From Sphingomonas sp. ERG5 (lineage in GTDB: Bacteria > Pseudomonadota > Alphaproteobacteria > Sphingomonadales > Sphingomonadaceae), in the NCBI RefSeq assembly GCF_000803065.1, contig NZ_JSXI01000016.1:1-64000 (forward strand): DNA of 64,000 nucleotides, read 5' to 3'. This document shows positions 27,526 through 36,186 of the stretch, piece by piece. The position numbers and the translations under genes are program-made. The first letter of the stretch is position 1, and every line of letters begins with the position of its first letter. The notes beneath the pieces are model-generated. The model was not told the origin of the DNA, did not search any database, and saw only the letters and a list, made by a program, of their open reading frames with translations.

Positions 27526-28191
27526 ATGCGCGTCCTGATCGTCGAAGACGAACCCAATCTCGGTCAGCAACTGAAGAACACGCTGGAAGGCGCGGGCTAT
27601 GCGATCGACCTCGCCACTGATGGCGAAGAAGGTCATTTCATGGGCTCGACCGAGAATTACGATGCGATCGTGCTCGATCTCGGCCTGCCCGAAATTGACG
27701 GGCTGACCGTCCTGGATCGCTGGCGCAAGGAAGGCCGCACCGCGCCGGTGCTGGTGCTGACCGCGCGCGACAGCTGGTCGGACAAGGTCGCGGGTCTCGA
27801 TGCCGGCGCCGATGATTATGTCGCCAAGCCGTTCCAGTCCGAGGAACTGATTGCCCGGCTGCGCGCGCTGATTCGCCGTGCCTCGGGCAATGCCTCGTCG
27901 GAACTGACCGCGGGCGATGTCCGGCTCGACACGCGCTCGGGCAAAGTCACGCTCGCCGGCGAACCGGTCAAGCTCACCGCGCAGGAATATAAATTGCTCA
28001 GCTATCTGCTCCATCACAAGGGCAAGGTGGTCAGCCGCACCGAGTTGATCGAACATATCTACGATCAGGATTTCGACCGCGATTCGAACACCATCGAAGT
28101 GTTCGTGACGCGCATCCGCAAAAAGCTCGGCCAGGATGTGATCACCACGATCCGCGGCCTGGGCTACAGCCTCGAAGATCCCGATGCGTAA
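27526..28191 (+). CDS. OmpR/PhoP-type response regulator
   Basis: 221 residues. Receiver domain with the acidic pocket EDE, phospho-acceptor Asp in AIVLDLGLPEIDG (about residue 51) and Lys in DYVAKPFQ; C-terminal winged helix (about 125-217; LTAQEYKLLSYLLHHKGKVV, SNTIEVFVTRIRKKLG). AGAGGGGAAC ribosome site before the ATG. It should be the cytosolic partner of the histidine kinase directly downstream. The target genes are unknown. Confidence 0.92.
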   Translation: MRVLIVEDEPNLGQQLKNTLEGAGYAIDLATDGEEGHFMGSTENYDAIVLDLGLPEIDGLTVLDRWRKEGRTAPVLVLTARDSWSDKVAGLDAGADDYVAKPFQSEELIARLRALIRRASGNASSELTAGDVRLDTRSGKVTLAGEPVKLTAQEYKLLSYLLHHKGKVVSRTELIEHIYDQDFDRDSNTIEVFVTRIRKKLGQDVITTIRGLGYSLEDPDA

Positions 28192-28210
28192 TTTTCGGAT
28201 TGTCCTCTCC

Positions 28211-28301
28211 TCGTTCGTGCTGAGCCTGTCGAAGCACCGTTCTTCTTCCTTCTGACCGTGGAACAGGAAGAGCAGCCCGTCGACAAGCTCAGGGCGGACG
28301 G
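28211..28301. repeat. Dispersed REP-like inverted pair (TGAGCCTGTCGAAGC type)
   Basis: The left arm TCGTTCGTGCTGAGCCTGTC (continuing GAAGCACCGTTCTT, 28211-28243) and the right arm (28268-28301, containing CGTCGACAAGCTCAGGGCGG) are imperfect inverted copies of the same unit. The same unit occurs at 48488-48575. The right arm forms codons of the predicted kinase N-terminus, and the kinase GTG start lies between the arms. Confidence 0.75.
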
Positions 28302-29697
28302 AAATGAGGTCGCGGTACCTGATACGGCCGATGCCGACGCGCCGCTTGGCCGTGGCTATGTCCGTACGACGGGTTCGCTCAGCCGCCGGATGATCCTGAT
28401 CGCGGCGGCGTGGATCCTGCTGCTGCTGACCGGCGGCGGCTTTGCGCTCGACCGGGTGCTGTCATCGGCGATCACACGCAATTTCGACGATCAGCTCGAA
28501 TATGTCCTGACCGCGTTGATCGTCTCGGCTGAGATCGGCCCGGACGGCGAGGTCGTGTTCAATCGCGAGCCTGCCGACCAGCGCTTCCTCGAACCCTATT
28601 CGGGCCTGTACTGGCAAGTCAGCACCAAGGGGCGTGAGGATTTTCCCTCGCGCTCGCTGTGGGACCGGCGCCTGTCGTTCGGGTCGCAGCATACCGATCT
28701 CGGCATTCACAGTTACGACAGCGTCCAGTTCAATGCCGAGAAACTGCGTATTCTCGAACGCGATGTGAAACTCCCGGGATCGCCGCTGCGCTGGCGCTTC
28801 CAGGTCGCGCAAACGCGTGAAGGGCTTGATGCGCAGATCAACGCGCTGCGCCGGACATTGGTGCGCAGTTTCGTGCTGCTTGGCCTCGGCCTGATCATCA
28901 TGGCCGCGCTGCAGACCTTTTACGGCCTGTGGCCGCTGCGGAAAGTGCGTGAGGAGATTGCCCGCATGCGTGCCGGCAAGTCGCGGCAGATCGAACGCGC
29001 CATGCCGATCGAAGTCGCGCCGATGGTCGAGGAACTGAACGGCCTGATCGCGCATAACGAACGCCAGGCGGAGGAGGCGCGGCGCCACGCCGGCAACCTC
29101 GCCCATGCATTGAAGACGCCGCTGACCGTGATCATGAACGCGGCCACCGCTCAGGCCGATGATCTCGGCGAAACGGTGGTGCGAGAGGCGCGGACGATGC
29201 GCCGCCAGGTCGACCACCATCTCGCCCGCGCCCGCGCGGTCGGCCGCCGCGGATCGGCGCATAGCCGCGCCGATGTGTGGCCGAGCCTCGAATCGGTCGA
29301 GCGCGCCGTCGCGCGGCTCTACCGCCATGTTCGTATCGACATTGCGGGACCCAAGACGCTGCAGGTCCATGTCGAACGGCAGGATCTCGACGAGATGCTT
29401 GGTAATCTGATCGAGAATGCCGCGAAATATGGCGGCGGCAGCGTGTTCGTGACGGTCGGTCAGCATTCGGGCTTTGTTGAATTCCTCATCGAGGATGACG
29501 GCATGGGCATCCCGGAGGAACAACGCGTGCGCATCTTCGACCGCGGCGTGCGGCTCGATTCGGGCAAGCCGGGCACCGGCCTGGGCATGGCGATCGTCCG
29601 CGACGTGGCGGAGATTTACGAAGGTACCGTCAGCCTCGAGGAGAGCGAGGATCTGGGCGGGCTGCTGGTGCGGTTGCGGTTGCCCGCCGCGAACTGA
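28258..29697 (+). CDS. Sensor histidine kinase (PhoQ/EnvZ-like)
   Basis: 479 residues if translation starts at the GTG at 28258. Two membrane helices (about 45-70 and 201-222) enclose a periplasmic sensor region; then HAMP-like linker, phospho-acceptor NLAHALKTPLTVIMN, and ATPase motifs LIENAAKYG, DDGMGIPEE and GTGLGMAIV. The only other plausible in-frame start is the ATG at 28390 (MILIAAAW), just before the first helix. Residues 4-15 are encoded by a dispersed repeat arm, so either the repeat supplies the start or the real N-terminus is shorter. It pairs with the upstream response regulator and PepSY protein. Confidence 0.88.
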   Translation: MEQEEQPVDKLRADGNEVAVPDTADADAPLGRGYVRTTGSLSRRMILIAAAWILLLLTGGGFALDRVLSSAITRNFDDQLEYVLTALIVSAEIGPDGEVVFNREPADQRFLEPYSGLYWQVSTKGREDFPSRSLWDRRLSFGSQHTDLGIHSYDSVQFNAEKLRILERDVKLPGSPLRWRFQVAQTREGLDAQINALRRTLVRSFVLLGLGLIIMAALQTFYGLWPLRKVREEIARMRAGKSRQIERAMPIEVAPMVEELNGLIAHNERQAEEARRHAGNLAHALKTPLTVIMNAATAQADDLGETVVREARTMRRQVDHHLARARAVGRRGSAHSRADVWPSLESVERAVARLYRHVRIDIAGPKTLQVHVERQDLDEMLGNLIENAAKYGGGSVFVTVGQHSGFVEFLIEDDGMGIPEEQRVRIFDRGVRLDSGKPGTGLGMAIVRDVAEIYEGTVSLEESEDLGGLLVRLRLPAAN

Positions 29698-29703
29698 AGC
29701 AGG

Positions 29704-30345
29704 CTAGCCGATCCGGCTCGCACATGAGGCCGAACCCAGCCAAGTGTGAGGGTTGCCATCCCAGCACCAACCAAGGTTCGGCTGGCGAGCGGCGTTAATC
29801 CATATCGCAGGAACGCGCTGATCGCCCGCGTGGCGCGACGCCAGAAGCGAGTAGCAATTATTCTTCCTGAGAAAGTCGGGGAATTGTGTAGCGATCGCAA
29901 TGCCTTCTTCGATCGTCAGCGCTAGCCTGGCCTGGTCCTTGATCAGGATGAGCGCTTCGTTCGGCGGCAGGTTCCTGTTCTGCTGCCCGCGATCGATGTC
30001 GACGATCAAATAGGCCGGGTTGTGCGGCAGGACGGTGTCGGCTGTGGTGTGGAAATCGGCTGCCGAGCGCGGAAACAGTTTTGAAACCCCGTGCCGGCCA
30101 TCTTTGCTGACGGCGGCCATCTGTATGTCGGCCGCAACCAGCTCGCTTTTGACGGCAATGACGAACGGCAGTTTCCCGATCTCCACGTCGCTGGCGCCAA
30201 CCTGAAGCGTCATGGCCTTTTCGCCCAATGGTGCCAGCAGTGCGCGGAATACGGCTTCATCCGCGCCGCTGTGCTGCAGATAATTCCTTTCGATCAGTAC
30301 CGTGATCTGGCGATCGAATTCATGCGTCAGTTCTGCTGGTGTCAT
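29704..30345 (-). CDS. Conserved-looking hypothetical protein
   Basis: 213 residues from the ATG at 30345, which has GGAG 9 nt upstream; a longer frame to 30396 lacks a site. The sequence has no signal peptide or membrane segment. It contains a LFPRSAADFHTTADTVLPHN segment, YLIVDIDRGQQNRNLPPNEA and near the C-terminus CWDGNPHTWLGSASC. I do not recognise the family with confidence. It is convergent with the histidine kinase. Confidence 0.7.
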   Translation of the reverse strand: MTPAELTHEFDRQITVLIERNYLQHSGADEAVFRALLAPLGEKAMTLQVGASDVEIGKLPFVIAVKSELVAADIQMAAVSKDGRHGVSKLFPRSAADFHTTADTVLPHNPAYLIVDIDRGQQNRNLPPNEALILIKDQARLALTIEEGIAIATQFPDFLRKNNCYSLLASRHAGDQRVPAIWINAARQPNLGWCWDGNPHTWLGSASCASRIG

Positions 30346-30473
30346 AGGGCGGCGCTCCATCATTCGCGGGAGCCCGATATGGCGTCGCCAGTTCATAGTT
30401 TCACGTTGCCGGTTTGTTCCGCATTGCCGACGGCGACCCGGTTTTCACTTCAGCGGCCAGGCCCTGCAGCCAC

Positions 30474-30773
30474 CTAATCCTCGCCGCGCGGTAGCGATCT
30501 GACCTCGACCGTGCCGCCGCACTCATAGACCGGATTGCCGGCGACACGGCTTTTCGCATCGGCAAGGTCGTTGGCTTCGATGCGGATATAGCCGACGAGA
30601 TGGTCGGCAACCGGACCCGCCGGCCCATCCTTGCGGACCGTCTCACCGCTGCCGATCGAGCTTCCGCCGGAAAAGCCGCCGCGTTGCCGCAGGCTGGTGA
30701 AATAGCTGTCCCACATATCGGACGATGGCTCGCGCACAGTGTCGTTGTGCATCAGCAACATGAAGTCGGGCAT
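30474..30773 (-). CDS. YCII-related (DGPF-type) domain protein
   Basis: 99 residues, a single alpha-beta domain: MPDFMLLMHNDT start, the substituted GSGETVRKDGPAGP segment where DGPF-type proteins have their conserved DGPF, and the IRIEANDLADAKSRVAGNPV helix. Such proteins resemble muconolactone-isomerase-like folds and often occur with ECF sigma factors; none is adjacent here. Enzymatic role unknown. Confidence 0.82.
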   Translation of the reverse strand: MPDFMLLMHNDTVREPSSDMWDSYFTSLRQRGGFSGGSSIGSGETVRKDGPAGPVADHLVGYIRIEANDLADAKSRVAGNPVYECGGTVEVRSLPRGED

Positions 30774-30802
30774 GCATTCCCTCCTGCGGGGTGCGGCGGT
30801 CC

Positions 30803-31801
30803 TTATGCCGTCGTGACCAACTCTCGCATTACATCCGCGGTAATCTCAAGGCTGTGTTTGCGGGCTTCATGGTCGTAGATCGAGCTCGCCACCATGATCT
30901 CGTTCACGCCAGTGCGCTCGACGAATGCGGCAATGCCGCGCGCCACCGTGGCGGGGCTGCCGACCGCCGAGCATTGCAGCACATGGTCGAGAATGCTGGC
31001 ACCCTGCGGACCCAGCGACTGGCGATAATTCGCGACCGGGGGTTTCATCTTGCCTGGATTGCCGGTGCGTAGCGCAACGAACGCCTGCTGCTGCGAACTC
31101 GCCAGCAGTTCGGCCTCATCGTCGGTGTCGGCGGCAAAGACATTGAATCCCGCCATCACATAGGGCTTCGACAGCGCCGCCGAAGGGCGGAAGTCGCGAC
31201 GATAGATCGCCAGCGCCCCATCGAGCGCATCGGGCGCGAAATGTGAAGCAAAAGCATAGGGCAGGCCAAGCGCGGCGGCGAGTTGTGCGCCGAACAGGCT
31301 CGATCCCAGGATCCATAATTTGATGTCCGCCCCGGCGCCGGGCGTCGCGCTGATCCCGGTCTGTCCGTCATCGGCGAAATAGCTTTGCAGTTCGAGCACG
31401 TCCTGCGGGAAAGCGTTGGCGTCGCTTTCCAGCGTCCGGCGCATGGCGCGCGCAACCTTCTGGTCCGACCCCGGTGCGCGGCCCAGCCCCAGGTCGATCC
31501 GGCCCGGGAACAGGGCATCGAGCGTCCCGAACTGCTCGGCAATCACCAGCGGCGAATGGTTGGGCAGCATGATCCCGCCCGCGCCGACGCGGATCGTACT
31601 GGTCGCGGCGGCGACATGCGCGATGACGATCGAGGTCGCGGCGCTGGCGATGCCTGTCATGCCGTGATGCTCCGCGGTCCAGTAGCGGCTGAACCCCAAC
31701 GCCTCGACATGCCTGGCGAGATCGGCGGCATTGGCGAGCGACTGGGACACGCTGCCGCCTTCGACGACAGGAACGAGATCGAGCAAGGAATAGGCTGTCA
31801 T
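30803..31801 (-). CDS. LLM-class flavin-dependent oxidoreductase (luciferase-like)
   Basis: 332 residues from the ATG at 31801 ([15 protein letters not shown]). The bacterial luciferase-like fold is recognisable by [47 protein letters not shown] and the C-terminal GVNEIMVAS. It should use reduced FMN or F420; substrate unknown. The open frame extends upstream to 32026, but that part is translation of a dispersed repeat ([10 protein letters not shown]) and is rejected. Confidence 0.9.
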   Translation of the reverse strand: MTAYSLLDLVPVVEGGSVSQSLANAADLARHVEALGFSRYWTAEHHGMTGIASAATSIVIAHVAAATSTIRVGAGGIMLPNHSPLVIAEQFGTLDALFPGRIDLGLGRAPGSDQKVARAMRRTLESDANAFPQDVLELQSYFADDGQTGISATPGAGADIKLWILGSSLFGAQLAAALGLPYAFASHFAPDALDGALAIYRRDFRPSAALSKPYVMAGFNVFAADTDDEAELLASSQQQAFVALRTGNPGKMKPPVANYRQSLGPQGASILDHVLQCSAVGSPATVARGIAAFVERTGVNEIMVASSIYDHEARKHSLEITADVMRELVTTA

Positions 31802-31974
31802 GGCTGGAAGATGGGGAGGGGCACGGGGCTTCGCCAGATTAGAAAATCTTCGTCGCGCCGAACTTGTTTGCGGGTATCGGGCGCGGCGCATTTGATCCGA
31901 GCGCTTCGTGCCGAGCAGAGTGCATTCGGTACGGAAAGGGATCGGGAGTGGGATAACATTCGGTTGGACCACTC

Positions 31975-32060
31975 CCGTCATTCCCGCGAAAGCGGGAATC
32001 CCGCTTTTTTTCTGAGGATGGGGCAAGGCAGCGGGATCCCCGCCTTCGCGGGGATGACGG
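31975..32060. repeat. Inverted pair of REP-like palindromes
   Basis: The left unit 31975-32004 (CCGTCATTCCCGCGAAAGCG, GGAATCCCGC) and the right unit 32031-32060 are inverted copies with compensating changes, so each unit and the pair can form hairpins. Units of this kind are widely scattered in proteobacterial genomes; their translation gives the recurrent peptide IPAFAGMT. Confidence 0.8.
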
Positions 32061-32141
32061 CAGAGTTTGTCTCAAGGATTAAATACATAAGTATCTGATA
32101 GATAATAATATTTATCTCATCTCACCGAAGCTGCCCTACAT

Positions 32142-32174
32142 GAGATATGTTACACGTCTGGTGTAACATATCTC
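32142..32174. promoter_or_regulatory. Perfect 14-bp inverted repeat, operator-like
   Basis: GAGATATGTTACAC and GTGTAACATATCTC are perfectly complementary around a 5-nt centre GTCTG. No T-run follows, so it resembles a repressor operator more than a terminator. A second AT-rich dyad, AGATAA-N6-TTATCT, lies at 32100-32117. The 516-bp gap 31802-32317 also holds the REP pair and copy 2 of the ATGACA-N12-TGTCAT element, and no supported gene. Confidence 0.6.
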
Positions 32175-32204
32175 CCGCCGACACCCACATTACTGCCCCC
32201 TGGT

Positions 32205-32276
32205 CCTGTCGCTGGCGGCGATTCAACCATGACACGGGAACGGGCATGTCATCACTTGCCGAACTTATGGCACGCC
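32205..32276 (+). repeat. Dispersed element with ATGACA-N12-TGTCAT dyad, copy 2
   Basis: Second copy of the element described at 13338-13410. The dyad is ATGACA (32229-32234) and TGTCAT (32247-32252), with exactly the same 12-nt spacing. It ends about 40 bp before the start of the HAD nucleotidase gene, so it could lie in its promoter or leader. Confidence 0.7.
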
Positions 32277-32317
32277 GCCTTGCCCGATCCGCACCCCCGG
32301 CCTAGAGCCTCGCCCCT

Positions 32318-32983
32318 ATGGACCCGCGCCTTTCCCATATCCGCACCTGGATCTTCGATCTCGACAACACGCTCTATCCGGCGAGCGCGAAGCTGTTCGA
32401 CCAGATCGACGAGAAGATGGGCGCCTATATTTCGCGGCGCCTCGGCGTCGACCTGGTCGAGGCACGGCGTATCCAGAAGGGCTATTTCCACGGCCACGGC
32501 ACCACACTGGCCGGGATGATGGCCGAACACGGCGTCGATCCGCACGAATTCCTCGATTTCGTCCATGATATCGAGATGGACGTGCTGGAGGAGAATGCGC
32601 CGCTCGCCGCCGCGATCGCCAAGCTGCCGGGACGCAAGCTGGTCTTCACCAATGCCGACACGCCCTATGCGACCAAGGTGCTCGGCCGGCTCGGGCTGGG
32701 CGAAACGTTCGAGGCGATCCACGATATCCACGCGATGGATCTCGCCCCCAAGCCGCAGGAATCGGCCTATGCCGGGCTTTGCGCGGCGTTCGATCTCGAT
32801 CCGCATACCGCGTTGTTCGTCGAGGATATGGCGCGCAACCTTGCCCCGGCCAAGGCGATCGGCATGACCACGGTCTGGGTCGATAACGGCTCGGAACAGG
32901 CGGTCGACCGCGATCGCAGTTATATCGACTTCACCACCCATGACATCACGCACTGGCTGCAAGCCGTTCTGGAGGCGCAATGA
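32318..32983 (+). CDS. Pyrimidine 5'-nucleotidase (HAD superfamily)
   Basis: 221 residues. HAD motif [13 protein letters not shown] (nucleophile Asp about residue 14), motif II VFTNAD, motif III Lys in [10 protein letters not shown] and motif [16 protein letters not shown] are all present. The LDNTLY variant is typical of the YjjG/SDT1-like pyrimidine nucleotidase group. It should dephosphorylate UMP/CMP or related nucleotides in the cytosol. It overlaps dapD by ATGA. Confidence 0.87.
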   Translation: MDPRLSHIRTWIFDLDNTLYPASAKLFDQIDEKMGAYISRRLGVDLVEARRIQKGYFHGHGTTLAGMMAEHGVDPHEFLDFVHDIEMDVLEENAPLAAAIAKLPGRKLVFTNADTPYATKVLGRLGLGETFEAIHDIHAMDLAPKPQESAYAGLCAAFDLDPHTALFVEDMARNLAPAKAIGMTTVWVDNGSEQAVDRDRSYIDFTTHDITHWLQAVLEAQ

Positions 32984-33807
32984 CCGACCATCTGCAATCC
33001 GTGATCGAATCCGCTTGGGACGACCGCGATAATCTCGGCTTCACCACGGTCGGCGCGGTGCGCAAAAGCGTCGATGATGCGCTGGCGTTGCTCGATTCGG
33101 GCGCGGCGCGCGTTGCCGAACCGGACGGGGCGGGCGGCTGGCGAGTCAATCAATGGCTCAAGAAAGCCGTGCTGCTCTCGTTCCGGCTCAACGACAATGT
33201 GCTGATCGACGGCGGATCGGCCGGCGCGCCCGCGTTCGACAAAGTCCCTTCCAAATTCGCCGGCTGGGGCGAGGCGGAATTCCGCGCCGCCGGTATTCGC
33301 GTGGTGCCCGGTGCAGTCGCGCGGCGTGGCGCGTTCATCGCCAAGGGAGCGATCCTGATGCCGAGCTTCGTCAATATCGGCGCCTATGTCGGCGAAGGGT
33401 CGATGATCGACGCCTGGGCGACGGTTGGCAGCTGCGCGCAGATCGGCAAGGGCGTGCACCTCTCCGGCGGTGCTGGTATCGGTGGCGTGCTCGAACCGCT
33501 CCAGGCCGATCCGGTGATCATCGGCGACGGTGCCTTTGTCGGTGCCCGTGCCGAAGTCGCCGAGGGTGTGCGCGTCGGTGAAGGCGCGGTGCTGTCGATG
33601 GGCGTCTATCTGGGCGCCTCGACCAAGATCATCGACCGCGCGACCGGCGAAGTGTTCCGCGGCGAAGTGCCGCCCTATGCGGTCGTCGTGCCGGGATCGA
33701 CCGGCGGTGGCGACGGCAAGCCCAGCCTGTATTGTGCGGTGATCGTCAAGCGCGTCGATGCTCAGACGCGCTCCAAAACCAGCATCAACGAGTTGCTGCG
33801 CGACTGA
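32980..33807 (+). CDS. dapD: 2,3,4,5-tetrahydropyridine-2,6-dicarboxylate N-succinyltransferase
   Basis: 275 residues. A left-handed beta-helix of hexapeptide repeats covers about residues 105-235 ([58 protein letters not shown]), as in DapD; the N-terminal part ([17 protein letters not shown]) also matches. It transfers succinyl from succinyl-CoA in lysine and diaminopimelate synthesis. ATGA coupling to the upstream HAD gene is common in sphingomonads and relatives. Confidence 0.95.
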   Translation: MTDHLQSVIESAWDDRDNLGFTTVGAVRKSVDDALALLDSGAARVAEPDGAGGWRVNQWLKKAVLLSFRLNDNVLIDGGSAGAPAFDKVPSKFAGWGEAEFRAAGIRVVPGAVARRGAFIAKGAILMPSFVNIGAYVGEGSMIDAWATVGSCAQIGKGVHLSGGAGIGGVLEPLQADPVIIGDGAFVGARAEVAEGVRVGEGAVLSMGVYLGASTKIIDRATGEVFRGEVPPYAVVVPGSTGGGDGKPSLYCAVIVKRVDAQTRSKTSINELLRD

Positions 33808-33816
33808 GGAAAGATC

Positions 33817-34281
33817 ATGCCTGACAGCCATGCCTCCGACAGCCAGACCATCGCCGAGATCATCCGCGTCGTCGATGCGATCGACCGGGCGGTGGATGGA
33901 AAGGACTGGGCCGTGGTGCGATCCCATTTCGCTGATCGGCTGACCGCCGATTTCAGCACGCTGTCGGGCCAGCCCGCTGCCGATATTCCGAGCGATGCGC
34001 TGGTCCAGGCCTGGGCGACGAATTTGACTGCGGCCAAGACCAGCTTCCATATGCGCACCAATCATCAGGTGACGCTTGCCGGCGACGTGGCTGAGGTGGA
34101 ATCCGCCGGTTATGCGTGGAACCGAATGGAGGGTAATGGCGACCCGTTATGGGAGGTTTGGGGTACCTATCGCCATCATCTTTTCCGCACGTCTGATGGA
34201 TGGAAGGTCGATGCCATGACGCTGATTGTCGCGCATCAGCGCGGCAATTCCTGGGTTCGCGATACGGTGCCCGCAGCGTGA
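33817..34281 (+). CDS. NTF2-like / SnoaL-like protein
   Basis: 154 residues. The SnoaL_4-type fold is suggested by IAEIIRVVDAIDRAVDGKDW, a conserved LTADFSTLSG strand, TSFHMRTNHQVTLAGDVAEV and the closing WGTYRHHLFRTSDGWKVDA. There is a GAGGAAAG ribosome site. Such cone-shaped proteins may be isomerases, dehydratases or binding proteins; the role is open. It shares GTGA with the next gene. Confidence 0.85.
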   Translation: MPDSHASDSQTIAEIIRVVDAIDRAVDGKDWAVVRSHFADRLTADFSTLSGQPAADIPSDALVQAWATNLTAAKTSFHMRTNHQVTLAGDVAEVESAGYAWNRMEGNGDPLWEVWGTYRHHLFRTSDGWKVDAMTLIVAHQRGNSWVRDTVPAA

Positions 34282-35063
34282 GGCGCCGGCTTCTTCTCGC
34301 CGCGGCGTTGCTCGCATCCGGCCCTGCCGTGGCGCAGCAGGCGCCGGTCGAGGCGGCAAAGGTCGTGCGGACTTATCCGCACGACCCGCGCGCCTATACC
34401 GAGGGCCTCTTCTATCTCGACGGCATGCTCTATGAGAGCACCGGCGAAGTCGGCCGTTCGGGCATCCGCAAGGTCGTGCTCGACAGCGGCAAGGTCGAGT
34501 CGAGCGTCGCGGTGGAACCGCCGCTGTTCGGCGAAGGCATCGCCCCATGGGGCGGCCAGATCATCAGCCTGACCTGGAAGAACGGCATCGGCTTCCGCTG
34601 GTCGATCAACGGCTTCAGGAAGGTCGGCAGCTTCCGCTATCCAGGTGAGGGATGGGCGCTGACGTCGGATGGCACCAGCCTGATCATGTCCGACGGCACA
34701 TCGACCCTGCGCTTTCTCGATCCGCGCAATTTCCGCCAGCGCCGCACGCTCCGCGTCACCGCGAATGGCCTGCCGATCGAGCAGCTCAACGAGCTCGAAT
34801 ATGTCGATGGTGAGATCCTCGCCAATGTCTGGCTCACTGACCGCATCGTGCGGATCGATCCGAAGAGCGGCCATGTGATCGGCTGGATCGACCTGTCCGC
34901 GCTGCATGCGCGCGCCGGCGTCTTCGGGGAGAATCAGGTCGCCAATGGCATTGCCTGGGACAAAGCGCGCCGCCGTCTGTTCGTGACCGGCAAGGAATGG
35001 CCTTATCTGTTCGAAATCGTACCGCCCAAGGGCACACACCCAAAAGCCGCCGGACGACGCTAA
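34278..35063 (+). CDS. Exported glutaminyl-peptide cyclotransferase (glutamine cyclotransferase family)
   Basis: 261 residues from a GTG at 34278 that overlaps the upstream TGA (GTGA). Signal peptide VRRRLLLAAALLASGPAVAQ. The beta-propeller cyclotransferase motifs are clear: PHDPRAYTEGLFYLDGMLYE, STGEVGRSGIRKV, LNELEYVDGEILANVW, VANGIAWDKARRRLFVTGK. It converts N-terminal Gln to pyroglutamate in the periplasm. Confidence 0.9.
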   Translation: MRRRLLLAAALLASGPAVAQQAPVEAAKVVRTYPHDPRAYTEGLFYLDGMLYESTGEVGRSGIRKVVLDSGKVESSVAVEPPLFGEGIAPWGGQIISLTWKNGIGFRWSINGFRKVGSFRYPGEGWALTSDGTSLIMSDGTSTLRFLDPRNFRQRRTLRVTANGLPIEQLNELEYVDGEILANVWLTDRIVRIDPKSGHVIGWIDLSALHARAGVFGENQVANGIAWDKARRRLFVTGKEWPYLFEIVPPKGTHPKAAGRR

Positions 35064-35146
35064 GGCCGACGTTCGAGATTGGGCCAGTCTCGACAATGCA
35101 ACGTGCGCCGCCTATCCGCGCCGACAAAGATCAGAAGAGGATTCCC

Positions 35147-36115
35147 ATGAACACCACCGCCAGCAAGGTCCTCGACCGCGTTCTCGTGCTCGAAATGGTC
35201 CGCGTGACCGAGGCTGCGGCCATTGCCGCATCGACGCTGGTCGGCCGGGGCGATGAGAAGGCGGCCGATGCCGCGGCGGTCGAGGCGATGCGCGCCGCGC
35301 TCAACGAATTGTACATGGATGGCACCGTCGTGATCGGTGAAGGTGAGCGTGACGAGGCGCCGATGCTCTATATCGGCGAGAAAGTCGGATCGGCGATCGG
35401 CAAGGGGCCAAAGATCGACATCGCGCTCGATCCGCTCGAAGGCACCACGATTTGCGCGACGGCCGGTCCGAACAGCCTCGCCGTGCTGGCGATCGCGGAG
35501 CAGGGCGGGCTGCTCAACGCGCCCGACGTCTATATGGAAAAGATCGCGATCGGCCCGGGCTATCCCGACGGCCTGATCGATCTCGACAAATCGCCGACCG
35601 AGAACGTGACTGCGCTTGCCGCCGCCAAGGGCGTGGCGCCATCGCAGATCATCGCCTGCGTGCTCGACCGCCCGCGTCATGAGAAGCTGATCGCCGAATT
35701 GCGTGCGCTCGGTGTTGGTATCATGCTGATCGGTGATGGCGACGTTGCGGGCGTGATCGCGACGACCAATCCGGACACGACGATCGACATCTATATGGGA
35801 TCGGGCGGCGCGCCGGAGGGCGTGCTGGCGGCCGCTGCGCTGCGCTGCGTCGGCGGTCAGTTCAAGGGCCGGCTGATCTTCCGCAACGATGACGAACGCG
35901 CGCGGGCACGCAAATGGGGCGTGACCGACCTCGACAAGCAATATGACCTGACTGAACTGGCCCGGGGCGATTGCATCTTCGCCGCGACCGGCGTGACCGA
36001 CGGATCATTGCTCGCCGGGGTCAAGCGCAAGGCCGGCAAGATGACCACCGAAAGCGTGGTGATGCGCGCCAGCTCGGGCACGGTGCGCTGGGTGAAGGGC
36101 GAACACCGCCTCTGA
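35147..36115 (+). CDS. glpX: Class II fructose-1,6-bisphosphatase
   Basis: 322 residues from the ATG at 35147, with AGAAGAGG upstream. Family signatures: VIGEGERDEAPMLYIGEKVG, IALDPLEGTT (metal-binding DPLEGT), IYMGSGGAPEGVLAAAALRC and a C-terminal CIFAATGVTDGSLLAGV. It catalyses the gluconeogenic dephosphorylation of fructose-1,6-bisphosphate. Confidence 0.95.
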   Translation: MNTTASKVLDRVLVLEMVRVTEAAAIAASTLVGRGDEKAADAAAVEAMRAALNELYMDGTVVIGEGERDEAPMLYIGEKVGSAIGKGPKIDIALDPLEGTTICATAGPNSLAVLAIAEQGGLLNAPDVYMEKIAIGPGYPDGLIDLDKSPTENVTALAAAKGVAPSQIIACVLDRPRHEKLIAELRALGVGIMLIGDGDVAGVIATTNPDTTIDIYMGSGGAPEGVLAAAALRCVGGQFKGRLIFRNDDERARARKWGVTDLDKQYDLTELARGDCIFAATGVTDGSLLAGVKRKAGKMTTESVVMRASSGTVRWVKGEHRL

Positions 36116-36136
36116 GGCGGCGCTCAATCCGCTCGA

Positions 36137-36165
36137 TTGACAGGGAATCGCCGCGCGCCTTTAGT
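36137..36165 (+). promoter_or_regulatory. Candidate sigma70-type promoter for the CocE hydrolase
   Basis: TTGACA (36137-36142) and TTTAGT (36160-36165) are separated by 17 bp and lie 21 bp before the ATG at 36187, in the gap after glpX. The -35 is perfect and the -10 weak. Confidence 0.45.
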
Positions 36166-36186
36166 CATCGTCTCACATCAGGGGTG

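Noticed and set aside
31802..32026. N-terminal extension of the LLM oxidoreductase
   Set aside because: It is translation of a dispersed repeat ([10 protein letters not shown]).
32229..32519. Frame beginning MTRERACHHLPNL as a gene
   Set aside because: It runs into the HAD gene in another frame; the similarity to the 13.3-kb copy is at DNA level around a dyad.
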